Assembly: GCA_946886245.1 (NCBI GenBank)
Contig: CAMPIF010000304.1
Span: forward strand, 1-5,818
Direction of reading: 5' to 3'
Origin: Ectopseudomonas composti
GTDB lineage: Bacteria > Pseudomonadota > Gammaproteobacteria > Pseudomonadales > Pseudomonadaceae
DNA: 5,818 nt
In this document: in pieces, positions 1-5,818 of the stretch
Layout: every line of letters begins with the position of its first letter
Position numbering within the stretch: position 1 is the first letter of the stretch
Made by a program: the position numbers and the translations under genes
Notes under the pieces: generated by a model
Seen by the model: only the letters and a program-made list of their open reading frames with translations
What the model was told of the DNA's origin: nothing
Databases searched by the model: none

Positions 1-36
1 TACCTCTTCCACTTTAGAGTGCCTGACGAACATACA

Positions 37-98
37 AGCCCGGATGAAATCCGGGAAACCATAACCGACCGTGAAGCCCTGGATTTCATCCAGGCTAC
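37..98. repeat. Inverted pair of REP-type palindromes (CCGGATGAAATCCGG family)
   Basis: Two hairpins of one family face each other. The first is a perfect 7-bp stem, CCCGGAT (39-45) and ATCCGGG (49-55), around a GAA loop. The second, at 75-96, has nine pairs with one bulged C and a TTC loop; read on the minus strand it has the same GTAG-stem-GAA-stem layout. Such inverted pairs (REPINs) are non-coding, dispersed elements in Pseudomonas. No U-tract follows, so this is not a standard terminator. The family assignment comes from remembered motif shape, not a search. Confidence 0.7.
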
Positions 99-114
99 GG
101 GTGCTGGACGGTGC

Positions 115-174
115 TGTAGGAGCCGGCTTGCTGGCGATACGTTTGCCCGAATCGCCCGCAAGCGGGCTCCTACG
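115..174. repeat. REPIN-like inverted pair (GTAGGAGC..GGCGAT family)
   Basis: The 24-nt arms 115-138 and 151-174 are inverted copies of each other with four mismatches, separated by 12 nt. Each arm also folds on itself: GCCGGC/GCTGGC around TT in the first and GCCCGC/GCGGGC around AA in the second. This is the typical layout of a Pseudomonas REPIN. It ends 14 nt beyond the stop codon of the minus-strand aminotransferase gene, so it would be transcribed as that gene's 3' untranslated region and could protect or end the message, although no U-run is present. Confidence 0.8.
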
Positions 175-188
175 CATATGGCGCGATG

Positions 189-1508
189 TCAGCCAAAGCG
201 CGGCGCGAACAGGGCGAATACCTCGTCGAAGATCGCCAGTGCCTCGTTCACCTGTGCGGCACTGACGATGCACGGCGGCACCACATGGATGCGGTTCTCC
301 ACCACGAAACTGAGCAGCCCGCGTGCGGTCAGCGCTGCCTTCATCTCCTGCATCACCGGCGCCGGCATCGGCGTCTTCTGCTGCACGTCGCTGACGAACT
401 CCAGCGCCCAGAACAGGCCGACGCCACGCGCCTCGCCGATCATCGGGTAGCGCTCGGCGAGTTTCTTCAGGCCCGGGCCGAGCACCTGCGCGCCGATGTC
501 GCGGGCGTTCTCCACCATGCCTTCCTCGGCCATCGCATCCAGCGTGGCGACGATGGCGGCCATGGCCAGCGGGTGGCCGGAGTAGGTCAGGCCGCCAGGG
601 AAGAAGTTCGTGTCGAAGTGTTCGCAGATCGGCCTGGAAATCATCACCCCGCCGGCCGGCACATAACCTGAATTGACGCCCTTGGCGAAGACGATCAGAT
701 CCGGCACCAGGTCGAAATGATCCAGCGCCAGCCAGCTGCCGGTGCGGCCGAAGCCGGCCATTACTTCATCGAGAATCAGCAGGATGCCGAACTCGTCTGC
801 CAGCTTGCGTACGCCCTGCATGTAGCCCTTGGGGGGCACCAGGATGCCGGCAGTGCCGGGGATGCTCTCCAGCAGGATGGCGGCGATGGCGCCCGGCCCC
901 TCGCATTCGATGACCCGGCGAAGATGCTGCAGGGCACGCGCGCATTCTTCTTCTTCGTTCGCCGCATTGAACTCGGTGCGGTACAGGTAGGGATTGAAGA
1001 AGTGCACATGGCCACGGGCGTATTCGTTGGGCACGCGGCGTGGGTCACCAGTGGCGACGATGGCCGCGCCGGTGCTGCCATGGTAGGAACGGTAGGCGGA
1101 GAGGATCTTGTCGCGGCCGGTGTACAGACGTGCCATGCGCATGGCGTTCTCGTTGGCATCGGCGCCAGCGTTGGTGAAGAACACCTTGGAGAAACCGGCC
1201 GGCGCGCGGGCGAGGATGCGCTTGGCCGCTTCGCCACGCATCAGGTTGGCGGTGGCCGGGGCGATGGTCACCAGGCTGCCGGCCTGCTCCTGGATGGCGG
1301 CGATGACCTTCGGGTGCTGGTGGCCGATGTTGGTGTTGACCAGTTGGCTGCTGAAGTCGAGGTAGCGTTTACCGTCGTAGTCCCACAGGGTGCAGCCTTC
1401 GCCGCCGGCGATCACCAGCGGGTTGAGGGCGCCCTGGGTCGACCAGGAATGGAAGACGTGCTGGCGATCCAGGTCGTGGACGTACTGGTTGCTGATCGGT
1501 GTGCTCAT
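189..1508 (-). CDS. Class III PLP-dependent aminotransferase (aspartate aminotransferase family)
   Basis: A 439-residue cytoplasmic enzyme expected to move an amino group from an amine or omega-amino acid to a keto acid such as pyruvate. Fold-type I class III signatures are in order: TNAGADANENA (112-122, cofactor phosphate cup), SYHGST (141-146, ring-stacking aromatic), LDEVMAGFGRTG (246-257, with D247 for the pyridine nitrogen) and FAKGVNSGYVP (274-284, with K276 as the probable Schiff-base lysine). LTYSGHP (307-313) resembles taurine/omega-amino acid:pyruvate aminotransferases. Length is normal for the family. The start at 1508 is chosen because GAGG lies 5 nt upstream; the frame stays open to 1652, but that extension is arginine-rich, unlike the family, and would cover the divergent promoter region. 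The gene is divergent from the aldolase-family gene and ends beside a REPIN. The exact substrate is unknown. No defect is visible. Confidence 0.93.
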   Translation of the reverse strand: MSTPISNQYVHDLDRQHVFHSWSTQGALNPLVIAGGEGCTLWDYDGKRYLDFSSQLVNTNIGHQHPKVIAAIQEQAGSLVTIAPATANLMRGEAAKRILARAPAGFSKVFFTNAGADANENAMRMARLYTGRDKILSAYRSYHGSTGAAIVATGDPRRVPNEYARGHVHFFNPYLYRTEFNAANEEEECARALQHLRRVIECEGPGAIAAILLESIPGTAGILVPPKGYMQGVRKLADEFGILLILDEVMAGFGRTGSWLALDHFDLVPDLIVFAKGVNSGYVPAGGVMISRPICEHFDTNFFPGGLTYSGHPLAMAAIVATLDAMAEEGMVENARDIGAQVLGPGLKKLAERYPMIGEARGVGLFWALEFVSDVQQKTPMPAPVMQEMKAALTARGLLSFVVENRIHVVPPCIVSAAQVNEALAIFDEVFALFAPRFG

Positions 1509-1569
1509 GATGACCTCGGGCTGGTCGTTGCGGATGGCTGCACCATAGGAACAAAGCGGCCGTGTGCCG

Positions 1570-1636
1570 TAGGGCCAGATGCCGGAAGTGGCTGGGTCAG
1601 AGCGTCTGGCTCGCCGACGGCGGGCAACTGTCCCTA
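1570..1636. promoter_or_regulatory. Candidate shared operator in the divergent promoter region
   Basis: The gap 1509-1690 separates two divergent start codons. It contains an inverted repeat, TAGGGCCAGATGCC (1570-1583) against GGCAACTGTCCCTA (1623-1636), 12 of 14 positions matching, centred at 1603, close to the midpoint of the two starts. Weaker CTG-type half-sites at 1592-1600 (minus) and 1606-1614 (plus) share the same centre, giving CTGxCCCxx boxes 22 nt apart on each side. Possible -10 hexamers lie downstream in each direction: TATGGT (minus, 1547-1542) and TAGGCT (plus, 1657-1662), 22 and 20 nt past the outer boxes; good -35 hexamers are not evident. This fits one regulator serving both genes. 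A MocR/GntR-type regulator is a guess from the aminotransferase context. Confidence 0.45.
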
Positions 1637-1690
1637 GGCGCCCTGCGTGCACAGGCTAGGCTGGAGGCATACGTTTTCAGGAGTGAAACC

Positions 1691-2476
1691 ATGGCCCACG
1701 CATTCGAGATCAACACCGCCCCCGTGACGCCCACTGATGGCCTTGATAGCCCCGCGATCGCCCAGGCGCGTATCGACCTGGCCGCCTGCTTTCGCATGGC
1801 CGCCCGGCTCGGCATGGGCGAGGGTATCTGCAACCACTTTTCCATGGTGGTGCCGGGATGGCCGCAGCTGTTTCTGGTCAATCCGTATGGCCTGGCTTTC
1901 GCCGAAGTCACCGCATCGTCGCTGCTGATCTGCGATTTCGACGGGCGCGTGGTGCTGGGCGATGGCCGCCCGGAGGCCACGGCGTTCTTCATCCATGCCC
2001 AGTTGCACCGCCTCAATCCACGCGCCACGGCGGCCTTCCACACGCACATGCCCCATGCCACTGCATTGTGCATGCTCGAAGGTGAGCCCTTCGTCTGGGC
2101 CGGGCAGACCGCGCTGAAATTCTACGAGCGACTGGCCGTGGACGAGGATTACCAGGGCCTGGCGCTGGACTACGCCGAAGGCGAGCGTATCGCCCGCGCG
2201 GCAGGTGATGCCGATGTGCTGATGCTGAAGAACCATGGCCCGCTGGTGCTGGGGCCGAGCATTGCCGAGGCCTGGGACGACCTCTACTACCTGGAGCGCG
2301 CCGCCGAGGTGCAGCTCAAGGCCATGGCCTGCGGTCGGCCGCTGAAGGCAGTGGCACCGGAAATTGCCAGCGCGGCCTGCCGGCAGATGCTGCAGGGCAA
2401 TGCCGAAAGCGCGCACCTGCATCTTGAGAGCGTGAAGCGCCAGTTGCTGCGCGAGGGCTCGGATTTCACCGAGTAA
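1691..2476 (+). CDS. Class II aldolase/adducin family protein
   Basis: A 261-residue cytoplasmic protein of the zinc-dependent class II aldolase/adducin head fold, which includes fuculose-phosphate aldolase, ribulose-phosphate epimerase and decarboxylating relatives. The expected metal ligands are present: H117 and H119 in FHTHMPHAT (116-124) and H182 in LKNHGPLVLG (179-188). E95 in RPEATAFFIHAQLHR (93-107) is the likely catalytic acid. An N-terminal helix and the motif GICNHFSMVVPG (45-56) match adducin-like members rather than sugar-phosphate aldolases, which usually carry a PSSE-type phosphate-binding turn. The start at 1691 has AGGAG 7 nt upstream; the frame extends back to 1562, but that stretch is promoter DNA. 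It is divergent from the aminotransferase gene and convergent with urtE. The true reaction and substrate cannot be assigned; an aldol cleavage or decarboxylation linked to transamination is inference. Confidence 0.9.
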   Translation: MAHAFEINTAPVTPTDGLDSPAIAQARIDLAACFRMAARLGMGEGICNHFSMVVPGWPQLFLVNPYGLAFAEVTASSLLICDFDGRVVLGDGRPEATAFFIHAQLHRLNPRATAAFHTHMPHATALCMLEGEPFVWAGQTALKFYERLAVDEDYQGLALDYAEGERIARAAGDADVLMLKNHGPLVLGPSIAEAWDDLYYLERAAEVQLKAMACGRPLKAVAPEIASAACRQMLQGNAESAHLHLESVKRQLLREGSDFTE

Positions 2477-2479
2477 CTG

Positions 2480-2553
2480 GTTGGTGGGCGGGTGGGGCGT
2501 CGCCCACCCTACAGATCGTTCGCCTGCCGTAGAGTGGGCTTTAGCCCACCAAC
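2480..2553. repeat. Inverted pair of GTGGGC-type palindromes after the aldolase gene
   Basis: The outer arms GTTGGTGGGC (2480-2489) and GCCCACCAAC (2544-2553) are exact inverted copies. Inside are two hairpins: GGGTGGG (2490-2496) with CCCACCC (2503-2509), and TGGGCT/AGCCCA around TT (2535-2548). Both carry GTAG-like edges as in the Pseudomonas GTAGGGTGGGC..GCCCACC family. The element starts 4 nt after the stop of the plus-strand gene. It could form a strong hairpin in that transcript, but no run of T follows, so a terminator is not claimed. Confidence 0.7.
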
Positions 2554-2557
2554 ACGT

Positions 2558-2603
2558 GGACGCGGAGCGTCCCTGACTTCATTCCCACGCGGAGTGTGAG
2601 GAA
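2558..2603. repeat. Two tandem hairpins with an ACGCGGAG core
   Basis: GGACGC-GGA-GCGTCC (2558-2572) is a perfect 6-bp stem. A second hairpin at 2582-2603 has nine pairs, including one G-T and a bulged A, around the same GGA loop. Both resemble the common Pseudomonas repeat TTCCCACGCGGAGCGTGGGAA. The bulge suggests a decayed copy. They lie between convergent genes and encode nothing. Confidence 0.6.
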
Positions 2604-2618
2604 CGATCTTCCAATCCC

Positions 2619-2670
2619 GTGTGAGGGGAGTAGTGGCGACTGAGGCTGTCGCGGCTAAAGCCCCTCCCAC
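2619..2670. repeat. REP-type element, GTGGGAGGGGCTTTAGCCGCGA family, upstream-facing copy
   Basis: The 22 nt at 2649-2670 are identical to 3461-3482 in the urtD-urtE gap. The left arm, GTGTGAGGGG (2619-2628), is the inverse of CCCCTCCCAC (2661-2670) with one mismatch, so this is a decayed inverted pair. It starts 14 nt beyond the urtE stop and would lie in the 3' end of the urt transcript. With the two elements to its left it fills the gap 2477-2683, in which I see no gene. Confidence 0.7.
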
Positions 2671-2683
2671 AGAATGGCGCCCG

Positions 2684-3382
2684 TCAGATCGCCACCAGCC
2701 CGCGCACACCCTCGGTTTCCATGTTCTCGCCACGACCCTGCTGGACGATCTCGCCGCGGCTCATCACCAGGTACTGGTCGGCCAGTTCGGCGGCGAAGTC
2801 GTAGAACTGCTCGACCAGCAGGATGGCCATGTCGCCACGGGCGGCGAGCTTCTTGATCACCGCGCCGATTTCCTTGATCACCGAGGGCTGGATGCCTTCG
2901 GTGGGTTCGTCGAGGATCAAGAGGCGCGGCTGGCTGGCCAGGGCGCGGCCGATGGCCAGCTGTTGTTGCTGGCCGCCGGACAGGTCGCCGCCACGGCGAT
3001 GCTTCATTTCGCGCAGCACCGGGAACAGCTCGTAGATGAATTCCGGCACGGCCTTGGCCTGGCTGCCGGGAAAGCGCGACAGGCCCATCAGCAGGTTCTC
3101 TTCCACCGTCAGGCGGCCGAAGATCTCGCGTCCCTGGGGCACGTAGGCGATGCCGGCATGCACGCGCTGGTGCGGTTTGAAGCCGGTGATTGGCTTGCCT
3201 TCCCATTGCACGTTGCCGTCCTTGGCCGGAATCAGGCCCATCAGGCATTTGAGCAGGGTGGTCTTGCCCACGCCGTTGCGGCCGAGCAGGCAGGTGACCT
3301 CGCCGACCTTCACGTCGAACGACAGGCCACGGAGGATGTGGCTACCGCCGTAATACTGGTGGAGTTGCTCAACTTGCAGCAT
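2684..3382 (-). CDS. urtE: Urea ABC transporter ATP-binding subunit UrtE
   Basis: A 232-residue LivF-like ATPase, one of the two ATPases powering urea import through UrtB and UrtC on the inner face of the membrane. Motifs in order: Walker A GRNGVGKTT (34-42), Q-loop VPQGREIF with Q83, signature LSGGQQQ (134-140) and Walker B LLILDEP (154-160). The switch position reads VEQ, giving Q192 instead of His, as is usual in LivF/UrtE proteins. The N-terminal MLQVEQLHQYYGGSH and the segment VEQFYDFAAELADQYLVM (190-207) are typical of UrtE. The start at 3382 is preferred because AAGGA lies 7 nt upstream and it gives the family's usual N-terminus; an ATG at 3397 would add five residues but lacks a ribosome site. 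It is the last visible gene of the operon, 109 bp from urtD across a repeat pair. Confidence 0.95.
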   Translation of the reverse strand: MLQVEQLHQYYGGSHILRGLSFDVKVGEVTCLLGRNGVGKTTLLKCLMGLIPAKDGNVQWEGKPITGFKPHQRVHAGIAYVPQGREIFGRLTVEENLLMGLSRFPGSQAKAVPEFIYELFPVLREMKHRRGGDLSGGQQQQLAIGRALASQPRLLILDEPTEGIQPSVIKEIGAVIKKLAARGDMAILLVEQFYDFAAELADQYLVMSRGEIVQQGRGENMETEGVRGLVAI

Positions 3383-3404
3383 AGAAATGTCCTTCATTCG
3401 TAGT

Positions 3405-3482
3405 GTGGGAGGAGCCGGGCGGCGAACCGATCAGCCGCGAGCTTTTGAAGTACGCAGTCATCGCGGCTAAAGCCCCTCCCAC
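3405..3482. repeat. REPIN-like inverted pair between urtD and urtE
   Basis: GTGGGAGGAGC (3405-3415) and GCCCCTCCCAC (3472-3482) are inverted arms with one mismatch. The right-hand 22 nt (3461-3482) are identical to 2649-2670 beyond urtE. The pair fills most of the 109-bp gap between the urtD stop and the urtE start, within one transcription unit. It would form a large hairpin in the urt mRNA and could act as a processing or stability barrier, so UrtE may be made at a different level from UrtD. No U-tract is seen. Confidence 0.75.
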
Positions 3483-3491
3483 TGGCTGGCG

Positions 3492-4330
<839 letters not shown>

Positions 4331-4334
<4 letters not shown>

Positions 4335-5419
4335 TGATCCTTCTCCTTCTTGAGCAGACCGACGACGCCTCTGGGCAGGAACAGGGTGACCACGATGAAC
4401 AGCGCCCCCAGTGCGAACAGCCAGTATTCGGGGAAGGCCACGGTGAACCAGCTCTTCATGCCGTTGACCAGACCGGCGCCGAGCAGCGGGCCGATCAGCG
4501 TGCCGCGGCCGCCGAGGGCGACCCAGACGGCGGCCTCGATGGACTGCGTCGGCGCCATCTCGCTGGGGTTGATGATGCCCACCTGCGGCACGTACAGCGC
4601 GCCGGCCAGGCCGCACAACACCGCGCTCAATACCCAGATGAACAGCTTGTAACCGCGCGGATCGTAGCCGCAGAACATCAGGCGATTCTCGGCATCGCGC
4701 AGGGCGGTGAGCACCCGGCCGAACTTGCTGCGGGCCAGGCGAAAGCCCAGGTACAGGCTGCCCACCAGCAGCACCACGGTGGCGAAGAAGAGGACGGCGC
4801 GAGTGCCCTGCGCCGTGATGTCGAAACCGAGAATGCGGGTGAAACCGGTAAAGCCGTTGTTGCCGCCGAAGCCGGTTTCGTTGCGGAAGAACAGGAGCAT
4901 GCCGGCGAAGGTCAGCGCCTGGGTCATGATCGAGAAGTACACGCCCTTGATCCGCGAGCGGAAGGCGAAGAAGCCGAACACCAGCGCCAGCAGGCCGGGC
5001 GCCAGCACCACCAGGCACATTGCCCAGAGGAAGCTGGAGGTGCCGTACCAGTACCAGGGCAGCTCGCTCCAGGCCAGGAAGCTCATGAAGGCCGGCAGGC
5101 CGTCACCGGCGCTCTGGCGCATCAGATACATGCCCATGGCGTAGCCGCCGAGGGCGAAGAACAGGCCGTGGCCCAGCGACAGCATGCCGGCGTAGCCCCA
5201 GACCAGATCCAGTGCCAGGGCGACGATGGCGTAGCAGAGGATCTTGCCCACCAGCGTCAGGCTGTAGGCCGAAACGTGCAACGCATGGTCGGCCGGCAGC
5301 AGGTGCAGCAACGGCATGGCCAGCAGGATCGCCAGCACCACCAGGCCGATGGCGATGGATACCTGCGGGCCGAGCTTGGCGCTGGCGCGGGCCAGCAGCG
5401 TTTGATTTATCGCATTCAT
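4331..5419 (-). CDS. urtC: Urea ABC transporter permease subunit UrtC
   Basis: A 362-residue LivM-like inner-membrane permease that forms the urea channel with UrtB. Roughly eight or nine hydrophobic segments can be drawn (about 20-40, 53-75, 80-99, 130-152, 160-178, 207-226, 258-280, 295-320, 332-348). Family motifs: LDLVWGYAGMLSLGHGLFFA (70-89), KGVYFSIMTQAL (158-169), GFGGNNGFTGF (183-193), the cytoplasmic ATPase-contact loop GRVLTALRDAENRLMFCGY (234-252), and ALGGRGTLIGPLLGA (301-315). The start at 5419 forms a TGATG overlap with an upstream small frame. No good ribosome site is seen in the preceding 15 nt, so translation probably depends on ribosomes ending just upstream. The gene overlaps urtD by 4 nt. 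Its promoter-proximal edge is abnormal: a repeat pair and a duplicated piece of the urtB-urtC junction separate it from urtB. Confidence 0.96.
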
Positions 5420-5442
5420 CAGTCGATCACTCGTCCGTTAAG
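5411..5442 (-). repeat. Direct repeat, urtC-proximal copy of the urtB/urtC junction
   Basis: These 32 nt match 5524-5555 at 27 positions, 113 bp away. Read on the minus strand, this copy contains a remnant of the urtB tail (codons NGRVID plus TGA) followed by the true urtC start. The stop/start overlap TGATG is kept. It looks like one product of a junction duplication around the repeat pair at 5444-5516. Confidence 0.75.
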
Positions 5443-5532
5443 TCCGTAGGGCAGGTGCAACCCGCCGCTGCAGTGATGGCGTTCGGTAGATGTGGCGGGT
5501 TTCACCCGCCCTACGGTCGATGGCGCACTCAT
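5419..5532 (-). CDS. 37-codon bridging frame between urtB and urtC (possible leader for coupling)
   Basis: An uninterrupted frame starts with the ATG of a TGATG overlap at the urtB stop and ends with the TGA of a second TGATG at the urtC start. It encodes 37 residues: MSAPSTVGRVKPA at the start, low-complexity residues over the palindromes, and LNGRVID at the end, which copies the real UrtB terminus LKGRVID. It has no recognised domain, no signal peptide and no well-placed ribosome site; AAGGA lies about 14 nt upstream. I infer that it is a by-product of an insertion or duplication that happens to keep ribosomes moving from urtB to urtC, not a functional protein. Whether it is translated is unknown. 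Confidence 0.3.
   Translation of the reverse strand: MSAPSTVGRVKPATSTERHHCSGGLHLPYGLNGRVID
5444..5516. repeat. REPIN-like inverted pair between urtB and urtC
   Basis: The 14-nt arms CCGTAGGGCAGGTG (5444-5457) and CACCCGCCCTACGG (5503-5516) are inverted copies with one mismatch. Each end also forms its own hairpin: GGCAGGT/ACCCGCC around GCA (5450-5466, one mismatch) and a perfect GGCGGGT/ACCCGCC around TTC (5494-5510). This is the GTAGGGCGGGTGAAACCCGCC family. It lies inside the urt transcription unit, with junction duplications on both sides. Confidence 0.8.
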
Positions 5533-5555
5533 CAATCGATCACCCGTCCTTTGAG
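5524..5555 (-). repeat. Direct repeat, urtB-proximal copy of the urtB/urtC junction
   Basis: This is the partner of 5411-5442. Read on the minus strand it holds the real end of urtB (LKGRVID, TGA) followed by ATGAGTGCG, which resembles the urtC start ATGAATGCG. The similarity stops after that GCG. Five of 32 positions differ from the other copy, so the duplication is not very recent or the copies drift freely. Confidence 0.75.
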
Positions 5556-5818
5556 CGCGAAGAGGCCTTGCGGGCGTTTCTGGATGAACAGGATGATCAG
5601 CGCGAGGATGAGGATCTTGCCGAGCACGGCACCGATCTGCGGTTCGAGGAACTTGTTCACCACGCCCAGGCCGAAGGCGGCCAGCACGCTGCCGGCCAGT
5701 TGGCCGACGCCGCCGAGCACCACCACCAGGAAGGAGTCGATGATGTAGCTCTGGCCGAGGTCCGGGCCGACGTTGCCGATCTGGCTCAGGGCCACGCCGC
5801 CAAGGCCGGCGATGCCCG
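5532..5818 (-). CDS. urtB: Urea ABC transporter permease subunit UrtB, C-terminal part (runs off the window)
   Basis: Only the last 94 residues are present; the gene continues past the right edge, so no start is given. UrtB is the LivH-like membrane subunit that pairs with UrtC. The visible part contains GNVGPDLGQSYIIDSFLVVV, then LGGVGQLAGSVLAAFGLG, the conserved loop and re-entry region of LivH/UrtB permeases, an amphipathic NKFLEPQIGAVLGK, a final hydrophobic helix ILILALIILFIQ, and the typical tail KRPQGLFALKGRVID. The segment NKFLEP and the tail distinguish UrtB from LivH. The stop TGA overlaps an ATG (TGATG) that opens the small bridging frame. The tail is partly repeated 113 bp downstream, just before urtC. 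Confidence 0.93.
   Translation of the reverse strand, partial: GIAGLGGVALSQIGNVGPDLGQSYIIDSFLVVVLGGVGQLAGSVLAAFGLGVVNKFLEPQIGAVLGKILILALIILFIQKRPQGLFALKGRVID

Noticed and set aside
19..450. Possible gene at the left edge on the plus strand
   Set aside because: It crosses two palindromic repeat pairs and the 3' end of the aminotransferase gene, has no ribosome site and has no coherent protein features.
717..1637. Plus-strand open frame of 306 codons opposite the aminotransferase gene
   Set aside because: It is a shadow of a well-supported gene, has no motif and runs into the divergent promoter region.
1509..1652. N-terminal extension of the aminotransferase by 48 residues
   Set aside because: The extension is arginine-rich, lacks a ribosome site at its start and would cover the dyad and promoter region. 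The ATG at 1508 has a good GAGG site.
2490..2509. GC-rich hairpin just after the aldolase stop as a rho-independent terminator
   Set aside because: No run of T follows on either strand, and the hairpin belongs to a repeat pair with matching outer arms. An effect on the transcript is possible but not shown.
2621..3403. Plus-strand open frame of 260 codons opposite urtE
   Set aside because: It is a low-complexity antisense shadow that begins inside a repeat element and matches no known fold.
4335..5018. N-terminal extension of UrtD across urtC
   Set aside because: It is an out-of-frame reading of urtC. The ATG at 4334 with AAGGAG and the 4-nt overlap gives the normal UrtD length.

Overview
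The window reads as chromosomal DNA of a gamma-proteobacterium, most likely a Pseudomonas. The DNA is GC-rich, the Urt proteins are of Pseudomonas type, and the gaps hold short palindromes of the kinds scattered through Pseudomonas genomes (GTAG-GGCGGGT-GAA-ACCCGCC and GTGGGAGGGGCTTTAGCCGCGA types). A species cannot be fixed from this alone; the mix of repeat families hints at the mendocina/alcaligenes/stutzeri side of the genus.

Layout. Positions 1-188 hold no gene, only two inverted pairs of REP-type palindromes. Positions 189-1508 (minus) encode a class III PLP-dependent aminotransferase. A 182-bp divergent promoter region follows, with an inverted repeat centred at 1603. Positions 1691-2476 (plus) encode a class II aldolase/adducin-family protein. 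Positions 2477-2683 are a mosaic of palindromic repeats between convergent genes. From 2684 to the right edge, the minus strand carries the distal part of a urea ABC-transporter operon, transcribed in the order urtB (3' end only), urtC, urtD, urtE. urtA and most of urtB lie beyond the window.

How the genes work together. UrtB and UrtC are the two membrane subunits, and UrtD and UrtE the two ATPases, of a high-affinity urea importer of the branched-chain amino-acid (HAAT) ABC class; the periplasmic binding protein UrtA would be encoded upstream. The transporter delivers urea to cytoplasmic urease, but no urease gene follows urtE here. The aminotransferase and aldolase share a divergent control region and may form a small catabolic pair; their substrates cannot be read from the sequence.

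Most of the window is ordinary. The most unusual structure is at the urtB-urtC junction. A roughly 32-bp stretch covering the end of urtB and the start of urtC is present twice, 113 bp apart, around an inverted pair of REP-type palindromes. The intervening DNA is an open 37-codon frame joined by TGATG stop/start overlaps to urtB on one side and urtC on the other. A second repeat pair separates urtD from urtE. The near-symmetric dyad between the divergent genes is the other signal worth testing. I found no convincing sign of an undescribed multi-gene system, tRNA, rRNA, CRISPR array, insertion sequence or classical U-tract terminator.
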